A stretch of 64,000 bases of DNA from Hysterangium stoloniferum (GCA_015178975.1 WHVD01000116.1:124001-188000); one strand, 5' to 3'; positions 1 to 10,758 are shown, numbered from the stretch's first letter. Notes: generated from the letters alone by a model not told the origin. Made by a program: numbers and translations.

Positions 1-387
1 GTGGAAGTCTAAATAATGAAGTTCAGTAAAGACCTGGTGTCGCTGTGAGGGGCATATTTAAGGCATGTGGTGGTGCAGGTTTATCACAAAAAGAAAATGC
101 TTTCCTCAAAGAAATTTTGGGTTGAATTTTTCAAAAGGTAATTTCTTCCACACCAGCAACAATCTCGAGAAGGTCAAAGTATTGAAAAACTGTGATGTGT
201 ATAATCATATCATATAATAGCTGCTATGAAAGATACACTTCACTGGATCTAATTTGCTCTCCCCTGTGGAGATGAAGCAGTGATGGGGTATCACAAGCTG
301 TACATCCCGCCAATCGAAAAATATTCGAGGTGTTGGCATAGTCTCCAATAAAGCCAATCCAGGTGTTTTAAAATATCCACATCTATC

Positions 388-483
388 TAGTGGTGAATGG
401 TACGATCTAGGTGAATGCTTGATAATAGACACGTGACCTCTTAGATATTGATGACAAGATCACCGTGTAGGGAGTCTCACTCC
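388..483 (+). repeat. LTR end fragment (Gypsy C type)
   Basis: This segment matches the last part of the LTR at 33651-33941, including the GATCTAGGTGAATGCTTGATAA stretch region and the ending GTGTAGGGAGTCTCACTCCC then TTACA. Only the 3' end of the LTR is present and it reads on the plus strand. The sequence before it (1-387) shows no recognisable gene. Confidence 0.75.
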
Positions 484-576
484 CTTACACCTCCCAGGCA
501 CTCAAATATCGACTGTCCCCAGTCAATCTCCATGTTATGTTGCTGTGACAATGGAACTGCTCCAATCATGCATTGA

Positions 577-658
577 AGTCCTCGAAAAACCAGAAATCAG
601 TTTGTACACATCTTCCCCCATTAAGATACTTTGCGCTTACAGCACAAAGTACCTTACA
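577..658 (-). repeat. LTR start fragment, inverted
   Basis: This is the reverse complement of the start of the LTR at 33651 (TGTAAGGTACTTTGTGCTGT onward, including the GGGGGAAGATGTGTAC part). It lies about 95 bp from the plus-strand LTR end at 388-483 but points the other way, so the pair is not one simple solo LTR. Rearrangement or two separate truncated insertions are possible. Confidence 0.7.
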
Positions 659-1109
659 CTATGTTGAATGAATTCAAATCCATTCCCTTTATAATGGTAT
701 GCAAATAATATTACACAGAAAACTGTTACTAAGAAAGGACACAAAGACTTTAGAGGAGAACAACCAAAAAAAAAAAATTGACTCAATCAAGTATATATTG
801 ATATTCTTTGACATACAAGTAATATTTCATCTGATTTAGTCCATCAGGCAATAACAGTCTGGAGATAGGGAAATATTGATGTTTATCCTGCATCTGACAA
901 AAGTCATTCAAACAATTATTTGTCGATTCTCCTTTTGGAATAAAATGTAGTGGTAGGTCATGATAGTTCTGGTTAAGTTTCTGAATGAAATGAAGTTAAA
1001 TTATATTAACTATTTTTGAAAAGTCAAATATATTCCATAAAATACATCTTATCCTAAAGATTAGGTCATAGCCAAAATCATCTTGTTTAACCATGACATT
1101 TCTATACAT

Positions 1110-1435
1110 TTTAAATGTGAGGGTTACTAATACAAGTCATATTCCCACAAACCTCCATCTTTACACAGTGGTATCTATTCTGAGACTGTGATATTAAAAA
1201 ATAATCATGGGAAATAGTTCTCCACATTATATCTTACAAAATTCACAGTCATTTAAATGATTCCATTGTATATAATTTCCTTCCTTTATGGATTTCTGGT
1301 GTGAAATATTATTGGAGATTTTTCATCCTACAGTTTTCTTTATTAAGTGAAACTACCTACATATTGTTAGTATGTTGAACCAAATAAAAATTTCTTCAGA
1401 TTGACAGATCCATTCCAAAGGAATACATATGTATA
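1110..1435 (+). repeat. Dispersed repeat, copy of the insertion at 30486
   Basis: About 330 bp align by eye with 30490-30898: shared blocks include AATAGTTCTCCA, CCATTGTATATAATTTCC, CTTTATTAAGT and TTCAGATTGACAGATCCATTCC. The other copy sits inside a Gypsy RNase H domain with target duplications. The match stops at about 1435, where Copia gag-like sequence begins. Sequence 659-1109 is AT-rich and I see nothing in it. Confidence 0.65.
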
Positions 1436-2780
1436 GCCAACTGGCTGGCCAACAATTCCCTAGCCACTGCACTTATCACCTCTACCATTGAGGCTTCCGA
1501 CCAAGAATATCTCGATCACAAACTGGGTGTGAAGACATATTGGGAGACTATCCAACAATGACACCAAAGTGAGGGCCCAATTCGACAAGTACAGCTCTTG
1601 CAAGAATCCCTCACTACCTGTTGTGCTCACACTACACCCCTACCATTACTGCTGAAAAGGTCTGTTCCCTCATTGATTGAGCCTACAAAATGGGTGATAT
1701 TTCCAAAGACCTTTTGAAATGTATCACCCTCCTGGGGTCTCTTGGCAATGACTTCAGCAATGTGCACTCCATTATTACTTGGGCTATCTCCACCTCTACC
1801 AATTCTACCGCATTCATGTCTACCCACCTCCATGCCTATTTGGACAATGAGCAGAACCTCCTTAATTCTGACACAGTGCAACATACCAATTTGATCACTC
1901 TGTCCACTCAAAACCCCTTGAAGTCCCCCTCAGTTATCTGCTCCAATTGCAAACACAGCTATCATGAGGTGGAGTTCTGTATCCAACCTGGTGGGGGCAT
2001 GGCAGATAAAACTATAGATGAATCTAAACAGGCTTGTCATCTTGCCCATGGTAAATTGGGCAACCCCACTTTGGTGATTGCCCCCCTAACTACCACTGCT
2101 GCCATGCCCACTGTGTTAAAAGTCCCTATACAATTACAGGGAGCAGATGGCCATATCTACATCATCAATATGAACTTGGCAGATTTCTCCTCTTCTTCTG
2201 CACCTACCACACCTACCATCAATATGGCCATCCCACAGGACATGATTGAATATGATGGATGGCTTGTCATTGAGGAGGAGTTGGTTACTAATATTCACTG
2301 GTCACTACATAGCCAACCTACCCTGGCCACCATTGACATTGCTGACATTACCCCTATATCCTAATCCAACCATACACCCATATCCACTGACTCACATCCA
2401 TTCTGGATCGACAGTGGTGCATCCATCCACATATCTCCAAATCATACCAACTTCTTGACCTTACAAGCTGTCACCCCTCACTCCATAAAAGGATTAGACC
2501 ACTGCCTCACAAAGGACTCAAACATTATCACACATTTCAATGATATGTCCTGTTCGTTAAGCACAAAATCATCTGGAACAACAATTACGCTGGGAAACCT
2601 ACTCACCCAAAACACCTGTATTTCCTACACATCTACTCCACTCAAGCCGAACATGCTTTCATTACCCATTTCACACCCACAATTGAATCCTGGCACTGCC
2701 ATGATTTTCCAGTAAATCAGTGGATCCTTGGCATAATCACTCCCAAAATTGGTGGACTACTGTACAATCTTTGAAGTCCT
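1436..2780 (+). pseudogene. Ty1/Copia gag-protease remnant
   Basis: The frame around 1440-2364 reads like a UBN2-type Copia Gag, followed by a CCHC-like zinc knuckle (CSNCKHSYHEVEFC, near 1937-1980) and PGGGMA, a pairing typical of basidiomycete Copia Gag. Near 2399-2440 a second frame holds FWIDSGASIHISPN, the Copia aspartic protease active site (DSG). Stops and frame changes at about 1558, 1678 and 2362 break the reading frame. Integrase and reverse transcriptase are absent. It is a decayed 5' part of a Copia element and no LTR was found next to it. Confidence 0.8.
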
Positions 2781-3272
2781 ACAGGTAATAAGGCATATCC
2801 GACAAGGGGAAAATATTCTTCTACTACTAACATGCATTTGTGTTGCAACAGTTGTAAGACTAGTATTTGCTGCAGATGCAGACAGACGCTAGAATGAGTG
2901 ATGGGGAATAAACCACTACTGTATTCAAATCCACATGTACATGGTATATACTAGTGGAGAACAATGGGATGTGAGCAACAATGGGATGTGGACAACAATA
3001 GAGCTAACTATTACCAAATCACAGTGTAGGGAGTCTCACTCCCTTACACAGTGCTTTCCATATATTCTATCACAATTGTTCACAGTGAGAAACGGTTTAA
3101 AAGCTCAAAAGGTTTAAATTCCCAATGTATTTTCTAACAATATACCATGTAAGTACTTATGAGTTGTTGATGCAGATTAAAGTTGACGGGTATGGGGATT
3201 CGGGGGCATACCCAACAAGCCGGAGACCACAGCAAAGCAGTGTGGCAGGTCGCGAGGAACAAACGACCACTC
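2781..3272. other. Non-coding stretch with a 24-bp LTR-end motif
   Basis: No gene is seen here. At 3025-3048 there is an exact copy of the imperfect palindrome that closes the LTRs at 483 and 33941 (TGTAGGGAGT then CTCACTCCCTTACA). It stands alone with no further LTR sequence. The right part (about 3180-3272) is probably the 3' flank of the phosphatase gene. Confidence 0.5.
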
Positions 3273-4705
3273 TTACTCCAGGATATGAACCACAACAACA
3301 GACATATCATCCCGTAAATGGTCTGACTTGCTGTTCATCATTGCCATTGTCTCCTTGGCCATGCGATCATTATCGAGACCGAATAGTATATTCCGAATCA
3401 CGCCGTCTGCGAGATTATTAATATTGGCAGAAGGTATAAAGGAATGGCCGATGGATTTTTCGTAAAATAACATAGCTTCAGCATCCACCAAATCCATGCC
3501 AGCGAGAGATACAATCATATTTCCAACATCTTCGTCGGGCACTCCTTGCTCCTTGAGTGACGACCGTAATCCGTCCGAACAAAAAACAAGTATATCTCCT
3601 TTCTTGATAGAGAAATGCTTGACAGATGGTGTCGATGAGATATAAGGTGGGGTATGTTTCTGTTGGGCCCATCGATCGGTCACTTTGGGAGGAATTGGAC
3701 ATCCCCACATCGTGCTTAAAACGCTAGCGAGATCAATAGGGACTTTGAGAATTGCATCCCCAAGCGCTAGAGATGTGCCATATTAATGTGAGACCAGAAA
3801 AAGCATCGCATTGACATCGCCTGCATACCTTGTGTGACCCCAAGCTGACCCTTGGTTCGACGGCGCACAATCAGATCATCCTCGCCGGGATGGTCTTCCT
3901 GAAGGCGTTCAACTTCAGCGGCGTTGTATAAATTGTGCAGGTCATTCAAGGGTGTGGCAGTCGAACTATTGTTGACCATGCGACCGAGATCTATGGAAGA
4001 CGGTGTTACATATGGTTCCATTGAAGGAAGAAGAAAAATAAATACACTCACATCCTTCAGAGTCCCCCAGGGAAGCAACCCACACGTGAGATAATAACGG
4101 CAATTAACGCAGTCGATCCAGCACAGGCATGCCTCATGATGGGATAAGGGTCATGTTCGCCCATCTCCTTCATACCAAGAAAGCGAGGGACGTCATCCAT
4201 GGTCCATTCACTCCAGGGCTTTGAATCCATTTCACGCATTTTCTTAATCAGAGTATGATGGAGGGTTGCGTCGAAATTCTCAATGGTATCGATGAGACAA
4301 ATGGGTATAGAGTCGCAAAGAGTATTTTCATTCTTCACAATTGCAGCAGTGATTCGGACGTCAACCTCTTTGATAAGATGTTTAGAAGCATATTCCAATA
4401 CACGACCATCGTAATGACCTGAAACCATCATTCCTTTTTCAACAAGCCGATGTGTCAAAAGAGTTGCTCTGCATACCATCAAAAACCCCTACAATCCATC
4501 CATAGTGTGTTCTCAGGACGGCTATTCTGTCTTCATTACGAATCTTGTACGCTTGAAAGGATGTTTGATGGACTTTGAAGTTGGGGTCGAAAGGGCTTAC
4601 GGACGTGCTGGATTTGGAGGCGAACTGCTTGTTCATATCATCCTTTGTGTGATGTGTCTCGTAGTGACCAACAGGATAATTTTCAGAATAGCAAATATTC
4701 GACAT
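3273..4705 (-). CDS. PP2C-family protein phosphatase, four exons, likely frameshifted
   Basis: A metal-dependent Ser/Thr phosphatase. Exons read 4477-4705, 4052-4418, 3829-3990 and 3273-3766; introns of 58, 61 and 62 bp have GTATGC, GTGAGT and GTATGC donors. Splicing intron 1 restores the PP2C metal-binding motif VFDGHYDG. Other motifs are RNEDR near residue 55, ACAGSTALIAV, VWVASLGDSEG, VTQALGDAILKVP, GDILVFCSDGL and a terminal DDMSVVVV. The size resembles fungal pyruvate-dehydrogenase-phosphatase-like PP2Cs, but the substrate is not shown. Between GSTALIAVIIS and VWVASLGD the frame slips by one base near 4086. A donor GTGTGG at 4085 would splice in frame (intron 3991-4085) but drop the GDS motif. 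So it is either a recent pseudogene, a sequence error or an unusual splice form. Confidence 0.85.
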
Positions 4706-5034
4706 GGTAGATGGGACAAGAGAAATAGTTGGGCCTGCTCAGGTCAGGTCACGGAAGGAAATAAGTCTACAGATCGGTTGGTTAATTGAAACCCCTACTC
4801 TTGGCGCTAATACTCATGCCGTGGGAAAGCAGCACAGCAAACGGTTCTAGGTTGGGAGTCTGGGACACATTCCTTGAGGAAATTACAAACCCTCCAGCTC
4901 GAATTGTTGAGATATATTGCTCAGAGCGTGACATAGCCTTTAAGGGCGGCAAGGGTACTATTGGAACAATGCAGTTGCTGTTGTTCCGGGAACCGGAATA
5001 TTTATATTCTGAACAGTGAATTTAGTAGCAGTAG

Positions 5035-5502
5035 TTAGTTGTATTCTTCAAGGGAATTTATCGTCCCCTTCATCAGCATGAACACCTGCGGTATATTTAC
5101 GACAGGAATAATTTCAATTAATGTCAATGTGCAACGATATTCAGTGAAGAAAAAGGGAAGACAAAGAACAAGACCAAGGGATATCCCAATGTTCTCCAGA
5201 ACAGGTGTACCCAACTCTTGTGGCGTAAGGAAGGCTGATGGACTATGAACTTGAGGGCTGTGACGGAAACATGGGCTTGAATATATCATTAAGTCAGGCC
5301 TCGGCGCTAGACCCCAGTCATAATTCGGTCCAAATTTCGAAATCATTTGGCTTCGGGGGTGAATGAGGATATTTAAATTTTTGTAGTAAGGCCAATTTGA
5401 AATGGTGTTTGTTAAAGGGGGGTTCTCCTTTGGTTCTCCAGGCCACGTATACCCGATTGATACGGCGTGAGGAATGGGCAGCAGCCCAATGGCCTAATCC
5501 CG
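5035..5502 (-). CDS. Uncertain small protein, one hydrophobic segment
   Basis: On the minus strand a frame stays open from a TTAG at about 5502 (a possible intron acceptor) to 5035. It reads HAVSIGYTWPGEPKENPP, then SKFGPNYDWGLAPRP, and near its end a hydrophobic stretch (GISLGLVLCLPFFF) that could span a membrane. A GTAAATATACCGCAG near 5082-5096 could mark a short intron end and would change the C-terminus to VHADEGDDKFP. I do not recognise the family; composition looks coding, but start and exons are not resolved. Confidence 0.35.
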
Positions 5503-6274
5503 CTGATGGACTATCAACTCGAGCCCCAATAAACTATTTGACGCTCGTCCAATCAATTACAATGATCTAGGACTTCCACGATGGACCACATGACACTCAT
5601 ATCTCAGAGTCGCAAGGATGGAAGCACCATTCAGACGCCATCACGGAGATATCCTTGGGGATCTAAAGCGTTATAAAAACTGCTCCACTCAGTCTCAGTG
5701 TAGATTAAACTTGTTATCGACCACCTTAGGCGTAGAAACAAAGAACCGTGAGTTTTGAGAATTGTACCTTTGTCCTAGTGTACAAGACATATTTTTTAGA
5801 ATTAACAATATGTGCACATGGATCTCTCCAGGGGAGGGAAAGACTCCTGAACGACAGGACTGTGATGAATCGAGTTGTTCCTCGAGCGATAGTGTAAGTA
5901 TCCGCTCCTCCATCGCCTTGGCAGTTCAATATAGCTAATGTTCCTCCAGTATGTATCGCCTGCTCCAAAGAAGCCAGCGAGGGCGAAGTAGTACCAAGTT
6001 GCTCAGGCAACCCACCGTTTTATATTTCTGAACGATGTACTGTACCAATTATGCTTGTTCTGCTCGCCCTCCTTTCCTATGACACTCAACCCTGTTAGTT
6101 GTGTGGTTCAGACCCATATGTACCCGTATGTACTTACCGTAGCATTATCTGTGTGTTGGCAATCTACCACCACTCCTCAGTTGAGTTTGAGTCTGAGTCT
6201 GAGTTTGGTCACTCCTGGTGACTCTATGTCTATCTATCTTATGCTATAACACCTAGTTATCTGCATCCCCTATC
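5503..6274. other. Region with weak minus-strand ORFs only
   Basis: Two overlapping minus-strand frames (5695-5913 and 5726-6010) contain MPEQLGTTSPSLASLEQAIHTG and MEERILTLSLEEQLDSSQS; they might be exons upstream of the gene at 5035-5502, but I cannot join them with confidence. A short GTTTGAGTCTGA microsatellite lies at about 6182-6212. Nothing else is recognised. Confidence 0.25.
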
Positions 6275-6682
6275 GTGAAGCACACACCATTTTCCTCTGC
6301 CAAACTGCCTACATCAACAAGACATGTTGATTTGGCATCTCCAAAGTGTAGCTCAGTCACAACTCTGCTTCTTGTTTCTCATGACCTTGCTCTTGCTCTG
6401 TCTGAATCACCAAAAATTGAAGAAGAGTGTACAGAGTACACTGTTTATGCTGGTAACAATCTTCATTTATTGCAGATCATTAGGTCAATTCTATATCCAA
6501 AGTCAATAAGACCTCACATTCAATTGTCTGCCAGTCTCTTTGGTCTCTTTGGTGGAAACACAAGGAAGGCTCATCACCAAGCAGTAGAGCATATTGTTCA
6601 TTACTTGCAGAAGGGCCGAGGACTTCAAGTTGAAGCTTGGTCAGCATGCAATGGCTGCAATTCACCCTGTCTGTTGGACTGA
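6275..6682 (+). pseudogene. Copia RT/RNase H fragment
   Basis: The frame contains RSILYPKSIRPHIQLSASLF, then KAHHQAVEHIVHYLQKGRGL, which follow the Copia pattern SLLYxxxxTRPDI ... KAHWKAAKRxLRYLKGT just before RNase H. No protease, integrase or catalytic YVDD is nearby. It is a short orphan piece, and the call rests on pattern similarity only. Confidence 0.45.
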
Positions 6683-6787
6683 TTCAACATTCACATCATT
6701 CTATCATAGAGTTATTAATTTGTAGCAGTGGTAATGCAGTATATTCTCCCCCAAAAAAGTAACTGACTGTTGCATTTTCAGCTGTCG

Positions 6788-7415
6788 AAGGATTGGGGGG
6801 ATGGGGAGGATTAGGGGGATGGGGAGGATTAGGGGGATGGGGAGGATTAGGGGGATGGGGATTAGGGGGGATGGGGAGGATTAGGGGGGATGGGGAGGAT
6901 TAGGGGATGGGGAGGATGAGGGGGGATGGGGAGGATTAGGGGGGATGGGGAGGATTAGGGGGGATGGGGAGGATTAGGGGGATGGGGAGGATTAGGGGGG
7001 ATGGGAGGATTAGGGGGGATGGGGAGGATTAGGGGGATGGGGAGGATTAGGGGGATGGGGAGGATTAGGGGATGGGAGGATTAGGGGATGGGGAGGATTA
7101 GGGGGATGGGGAGGATTAGGGGATGGGAGGATTAGGGGATGGGGAGGATTAGGGGGATGGGGAGGATTAGGGGGATGGGGAGGATTAGGGGGATGGGAGG
7201 ATTAGGGGGATGGGGAGGATTAGGGGGATGGGAGGATTAGGGGGATGGGGAGGATTAGGGGGATGGGAGGATTGGGGATGGGGAGGATTGGAGGGGATGG
7301 GGAGGATTGGAGGGATGGGAGGATTGGAGGGATGGGGAGGATTAGGTGGATTTGGAAGATTTGGAAGATTTGGGAGAGTTGAGGGAGTTGAGGTAGTTGA
7401 GGTAGTTGAGGAATA
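6788..7415 (+). repeat. G-rich minisatellite (GGGGGATGGGGAGGATTA)n
   Basis: About 30 tandem units of 15-19 bp follow the pattern GGGGGATGGGGAGGATTA, with small changes in G-run length. From about 7330 the unit drifts into TTTGGAAGA and then GTTGAGGTA repeats. The plus strand is nearly free of C. Runs of four to six G at short spacing could form G-quadruplexes. The open frames through it on both strands are by-products of the repeat. Confidence 0.95.
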
Positions 7416-8079
7416 ATTCAACTCAATCTCCCACCTAATCCCTCTGTCCAACTCCCCAATATATTTCCCTCCATCTTTCTCCTAATGCTCCCAATTCTCT
7501 CTCCAGAAATGTAAGATTTGATATACAAAATTCATCAAGATATGTTGGATGTGTGAATATCTGTGCAAAGAGGGACAAAAGGGGGTGATTGTCCGAGATT
7601 TGAGCAGTAATATTATTCAAATAAGGAAGTCCAATTTCTAAGATTTAAGGTCAAAGATCAAAGGAGGCATAATGTTGGAGGGCAGATAAGGTAAGTTGTA
7701 CTAATTGGTAGATTCTTTTATTGGCTTCAACCTGTGTGTTGTGCCCTCATATGAACTGTTTGGGTACTCTGGTATTTCAAACAGAGTGGATAGTACAATA
7801 GAGACAAATTTCAACACTTAGCTCAATCAGCCAGGGAACTGAAATACTAAGGGTCATGTAATAAGAGTTTGTGGCTTGCTGAGAATGTCTTTAGGAGTAT
7901 TGAGGAAGGAGGAAAGAGACTGAAAACTAGTACAGGGTAATCTAAGTTGATTATCATAAAGAAGATTTTACTATGATGAGATGGATGACCAGAGGACCAA
8001 TCAAGGAAGCGGATGGTGAGATGGATCATCAGAAGTCAATGACAAGGCAGGGAGACTAAACATAATATACTAAACAATA
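7416..8079. other. Non-coding stretch
   Basis: One 61-residue minus-strand frame (7435-7620, ending with FLERELGALGERWREIYWG) is the only candidate and I do not recognise it. The rest is AT-rich with no repeat or RNA gene that I can see. Confidence 0.3.
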
Positions 8080-8384
8080 TTAAAAGGGTCTGAGGTGGCA
8101 AGTGAGATGTGCAAAACAGGGAACAGTGACGGGTGAGCAAACGGTGATATCGAATTCTGATGCCAATACCAATACCAGAGAAATCTTTGCCTTTCCACAG
8201 GGTGGCACCGCCACTTCCACCTCACCGCTGCCGTTCCGTGCATGTATTTGGCTGTCATCACTCTGCACATGCTTGTGCTCCCCGTCCACATCTACGACAT
8301 CCTCACCAGCCTTCAAAAATGTTGTATGTGTTCAAAGACAGCATAAGGAAAATGGACAAGGTTTTATTTATGATGACTAAGCTA

Positions 8385-9379
8385 AGGTAGGCATCACTTT
8401 AGTTCAGCACCTTGTGTAATCATATTACTAAGCACCAAGAGTTGCCAAATTTGCGAATCAAATTTTTGAAAAATTTATTATGAAGTCAAAAAATGAATTG
8501 GAGGGTCACTATACAGAGAGTTCTTGAATCTCTGGATAATAATCTCTAGGATTTTCATCATTTTCATCATCTGAGTCCAAATCAGGAGCAAGATCTGGTA
8601 GAGGTTCTTCCTCAAAGTCATCAAAAAAGCCCACCAAGGTGAGAGATCCATCTTCTTCATCCACAATAAATGCTTTCTCATACATCCTTTCATTGCTTTG
8701 ATCTAGATTGAGAGAAACTGGTTTGCAATTGAAGTCATCATCATCTGGGGCATCCTTGATTGTCACTGAGGGCTTTTTTTGTGCCTTGGATCCAAGGTTT
8801 TTGATGTGAGATTGTGCAGCTTTAGACTTCTGAGGCATGGTAGTAGAACTGTGCAACTGCACCTTTGCTACTGTGCTGCTTATGTATTGTGGCCTGTGAT
8901 CAAGTGCACAGCTTACTGCACAAGTACATGTGCAACTATACCCTCTTTTTCTTAGGAGAATTTTTATGTAAGTAATATAGGTACATATATTTGAATTTAA
9001 TACAACCATGTACTAATTTAATACAGTTTTCTTTTCCAATTTTAGGCCTTGAAACAAGGCTGCCCAATATATCATGTGATGATTATGTAAGCGGCCAATA
9101 CTGACACTGTCAAATTTTTGAAAATCTCAGAATCACATGGAAATGCATTTTTAAGCATTCAGAGACTCAAAAAAAAAGTCAAAATTTGTAAGTCCTACTA
9201 CTTGGCAAGGGTGAATTATTTTTCAAGTTTTAAACCTGAAAACTGGAGAAATGGATCCCAACTCCACTTCCCTGGGCTTTAATTACAGATTATCTATGTT
9301 GTGGAAGCACAGAAAGGAGTGCGAGCAGGTCACTCTTTTGCTTACATAAACAGGTGCCAAACTAAAGTGATGCCTACCT
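8385..9379 (-). mobile_element. 995-bp pogo/Tc1-type DNA element
   Basis: Inverted termini AGGTAGGCATCACTTTAGTT are identical at both ends, and the site is flanked by TA on each side (8383-8384, 9380-9381). The uninterrupted LTR at 10638-10758 has a single TA here, so the target duplication is TA, as in the Tc1/mariner/pogo group. It encodes only the short minus-strand ORF listed next, so it is non-autonomous. Confidence 0.92.
8509..8838 (-). CDS. Truncated transposase N-terminus with acidic tail
   Basis: About 109 residues from MPQKSKAAQSHIKNLGS. The start resembles the N-terminus of pogo-like DDE proteins of mushrooms (MxQKxxAAxxxxKNLGS, then DAPDDDDF), but no helix-turn-helix or DDE domain follows. 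The C-terminal half is very acidic (FFDDFEEEPLPDLAPDLDSDDENDENP). The frame is open upstream to 9009, but the internal Met fits the resemblance. It could be a translated remnant or have no function. Confidence 0.5.
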   Translation of the reverse strand: MPQKSKAAQSHIKNLGSKAQKKPSVTIKDAPDDDDFNCKPVSLNLDQSNERMYEKAFIVDEEDGSLTLVGFFDDFEEEPLPDLAPDLDSDDENDENPRDYYPEIQELSV

Positions 9380-9849
9380 TACTGTAAAGTATGAAATAGC
9401 GGAGCATAAAATGCATCAATGGCTTGCAATACAACATATTCTAACACACCCACTTTGCAAGTCATTGAAGTGTGCAGTAAGACCATACACACGAAAAACG
9501 AGAAATAAACCAATTTTAACACAAAAAATATTGCACCCACTCGATGCAAAACCCATCCAAAAATTGACATGAAAACCCGCTGCACCCACTAGATGCAGAA
9601 TCCGCTCAAAATTTTTGAGAAACCCACTGCGCCCACTAGATGCAACACCCGTCTGGTACATTTGGCATCGAACCGAACCTCAGAGCATCCTCACTCCTAG
9701 AACACATTCTCCCAACCTCCCAGATTACAAACAAATGCCAGACCTTGGAGCTCTACTCCCAACTCCTAGTCCACGCGATAATTTCAAGTGCGCAAAATAT
9801 AAGCACTCATCCCTATCAGTGGGAATCTCCTGGTTTTCGGTAGGTAATC

Positions 9850-10580
9850 CACTTGAAGATGAAACAACTGGCCTCAGCGTGGGACAAAAACGCGCAATGT
9901 GACCTTCACCGTTGCATCTATAGCAATTCTTCAGCTGTCACATATTTGGTGAGTCGACTTTCATTTTCATGGCAATTTGACTTTCATTTTCTTTCCACCC
10001 TTTTAGATGGCTTTCTTCTTCTACCAGTGCCACGGAAATTTCTTCGACTGTAAGTGATCCCACACACTGCATAAGAGCAGTTGCTACCGCACCAAAATCC
10101 AGAGCCAAACAATAGATGAGGATATCCGGCACATCCTCATCACGTACATAACTCAACTCCAATCGCTCGAAGCTGCGAAGCCAGAGTCAAAATACCATGG
10201 ACATATTCCATCACTGGATTTTTGACATCATGCTGGTACATATAGAGCTGGCATTTCAATGAAATCTGATTGGCCCGATTATTTGCCTGATAGATTTTTG
10301 CAAGTGCTTGCCATGCCTCTGGTCCAGTGGTGCAATCCCGAATATACGATTGTTGGCTTGATGCAATTGTCAATCTAATTGCCGTGTAACCATCCTCCGA
10401 ATGCTTTTCCCAATCCAAATACTCCTTGCTATTCTCATCCTTAGGTGCCTTTGTTCCACCATTAACAACATTCCATGATCCAGCACATCGCAAAACCATT
10501 GACAGTGAAAACTTCCATTTGTGGTAGTTATCACCCGAGAGTTTTGGGATACTTGCAAGTAAGGCATTGATATTAGACAT
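9850..10580 (-). pseudogene. Copia Gag (UBN2) with CCHC knuckle, broken frame
   Basis: It starts MSNINALLASIPKLSGDNYHKW, the usual Copia Gag opening, and continues through a UBN2-type region (CTTGPEAWQALAKIYQANN). A one-base slip at about 10160 moves to a second frame (LSYVRDEDVPD). After a TGA at about 9937 the zinc knuckle CYRCNGEGHIARFCP is seen near 9880-9930. Gag would coat the element RNA. Downstream (about 9530-9655) three imperfect 50-bp repeats around TGCACCCACTAGATGCA lead to the 3' LTR. Confidence 0.8.
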
Positions 10581-10637
10581 AAGATGATGAGATAGTATTA
10601 GTGTGACTTTTAAAGCAACGGGGCGGGGCCCATAACC

Positions 10638-10758
10638 TGTTTGAAGACAGCATAAGGAAAACGGACAAGGTTTTATTTATGATGACTAAGCTACTGTAAA
10701 GTATGAAATAGCCGAGCATAAAATGCATCAATGGCTTGCAATACAACGTATTCTAACA
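10638..10758 (-). repeat. 5' LTR of the gag-only Copia (intact)
   Basis: It starts TGTTTGAAGACAG and ends TTCTAACA on the plus strand, and is close to identical with the two halves of the other LTR (a few base changes such as AACGG for AATGG). This copy shows the empty site of the DNA element: AAGCTACTGTAAAG. Confidence 0.92.

Larger units (their letters stand above)
8329..9446 (-). repeat. 3' LTR of the gag-only Copia, interrupted
   Basis: The LTR parts 8329-8384 and 9382-9446 together match the intact 121-bp LTR at 10638-10758. The gap is the 995-bp element at 8385-9379 plus its duplicated TA. Confidence 0.92.
8329..10758 (-). mobile_element. Gag-only Copia element (TR-GAG-like), with nested DNA element
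   Basis: Two 121-bp LTRs (TGTT...AACA) bound it and a perfect 5-bp duplication GTATG flanks it (8324-8328 and 10759-10763). Without the nested element it is about 1.43 kb. Next to the 5' LTR, the minus strand reads GGTTATGGGCCC, a plausible primer-binding site. The inside carries only a UBN2-type Gag and a CCHC knuckle, with no protease, integrase or RT, so it would depend on another Copia for movement. It lies in the coiled-coil pseudogene and in the same orientation. The element matches the known class of terminal-repeat retrotransposons with a Gag domain. Confidence 0.88.

Noticed and set aside
7185-7451. Pro-rich ORFs on both strands across the G-rich minisatellite
   Set aside because: They follow from an open-frame tandem repeat; there is no non-repeat coding sequence or motif.
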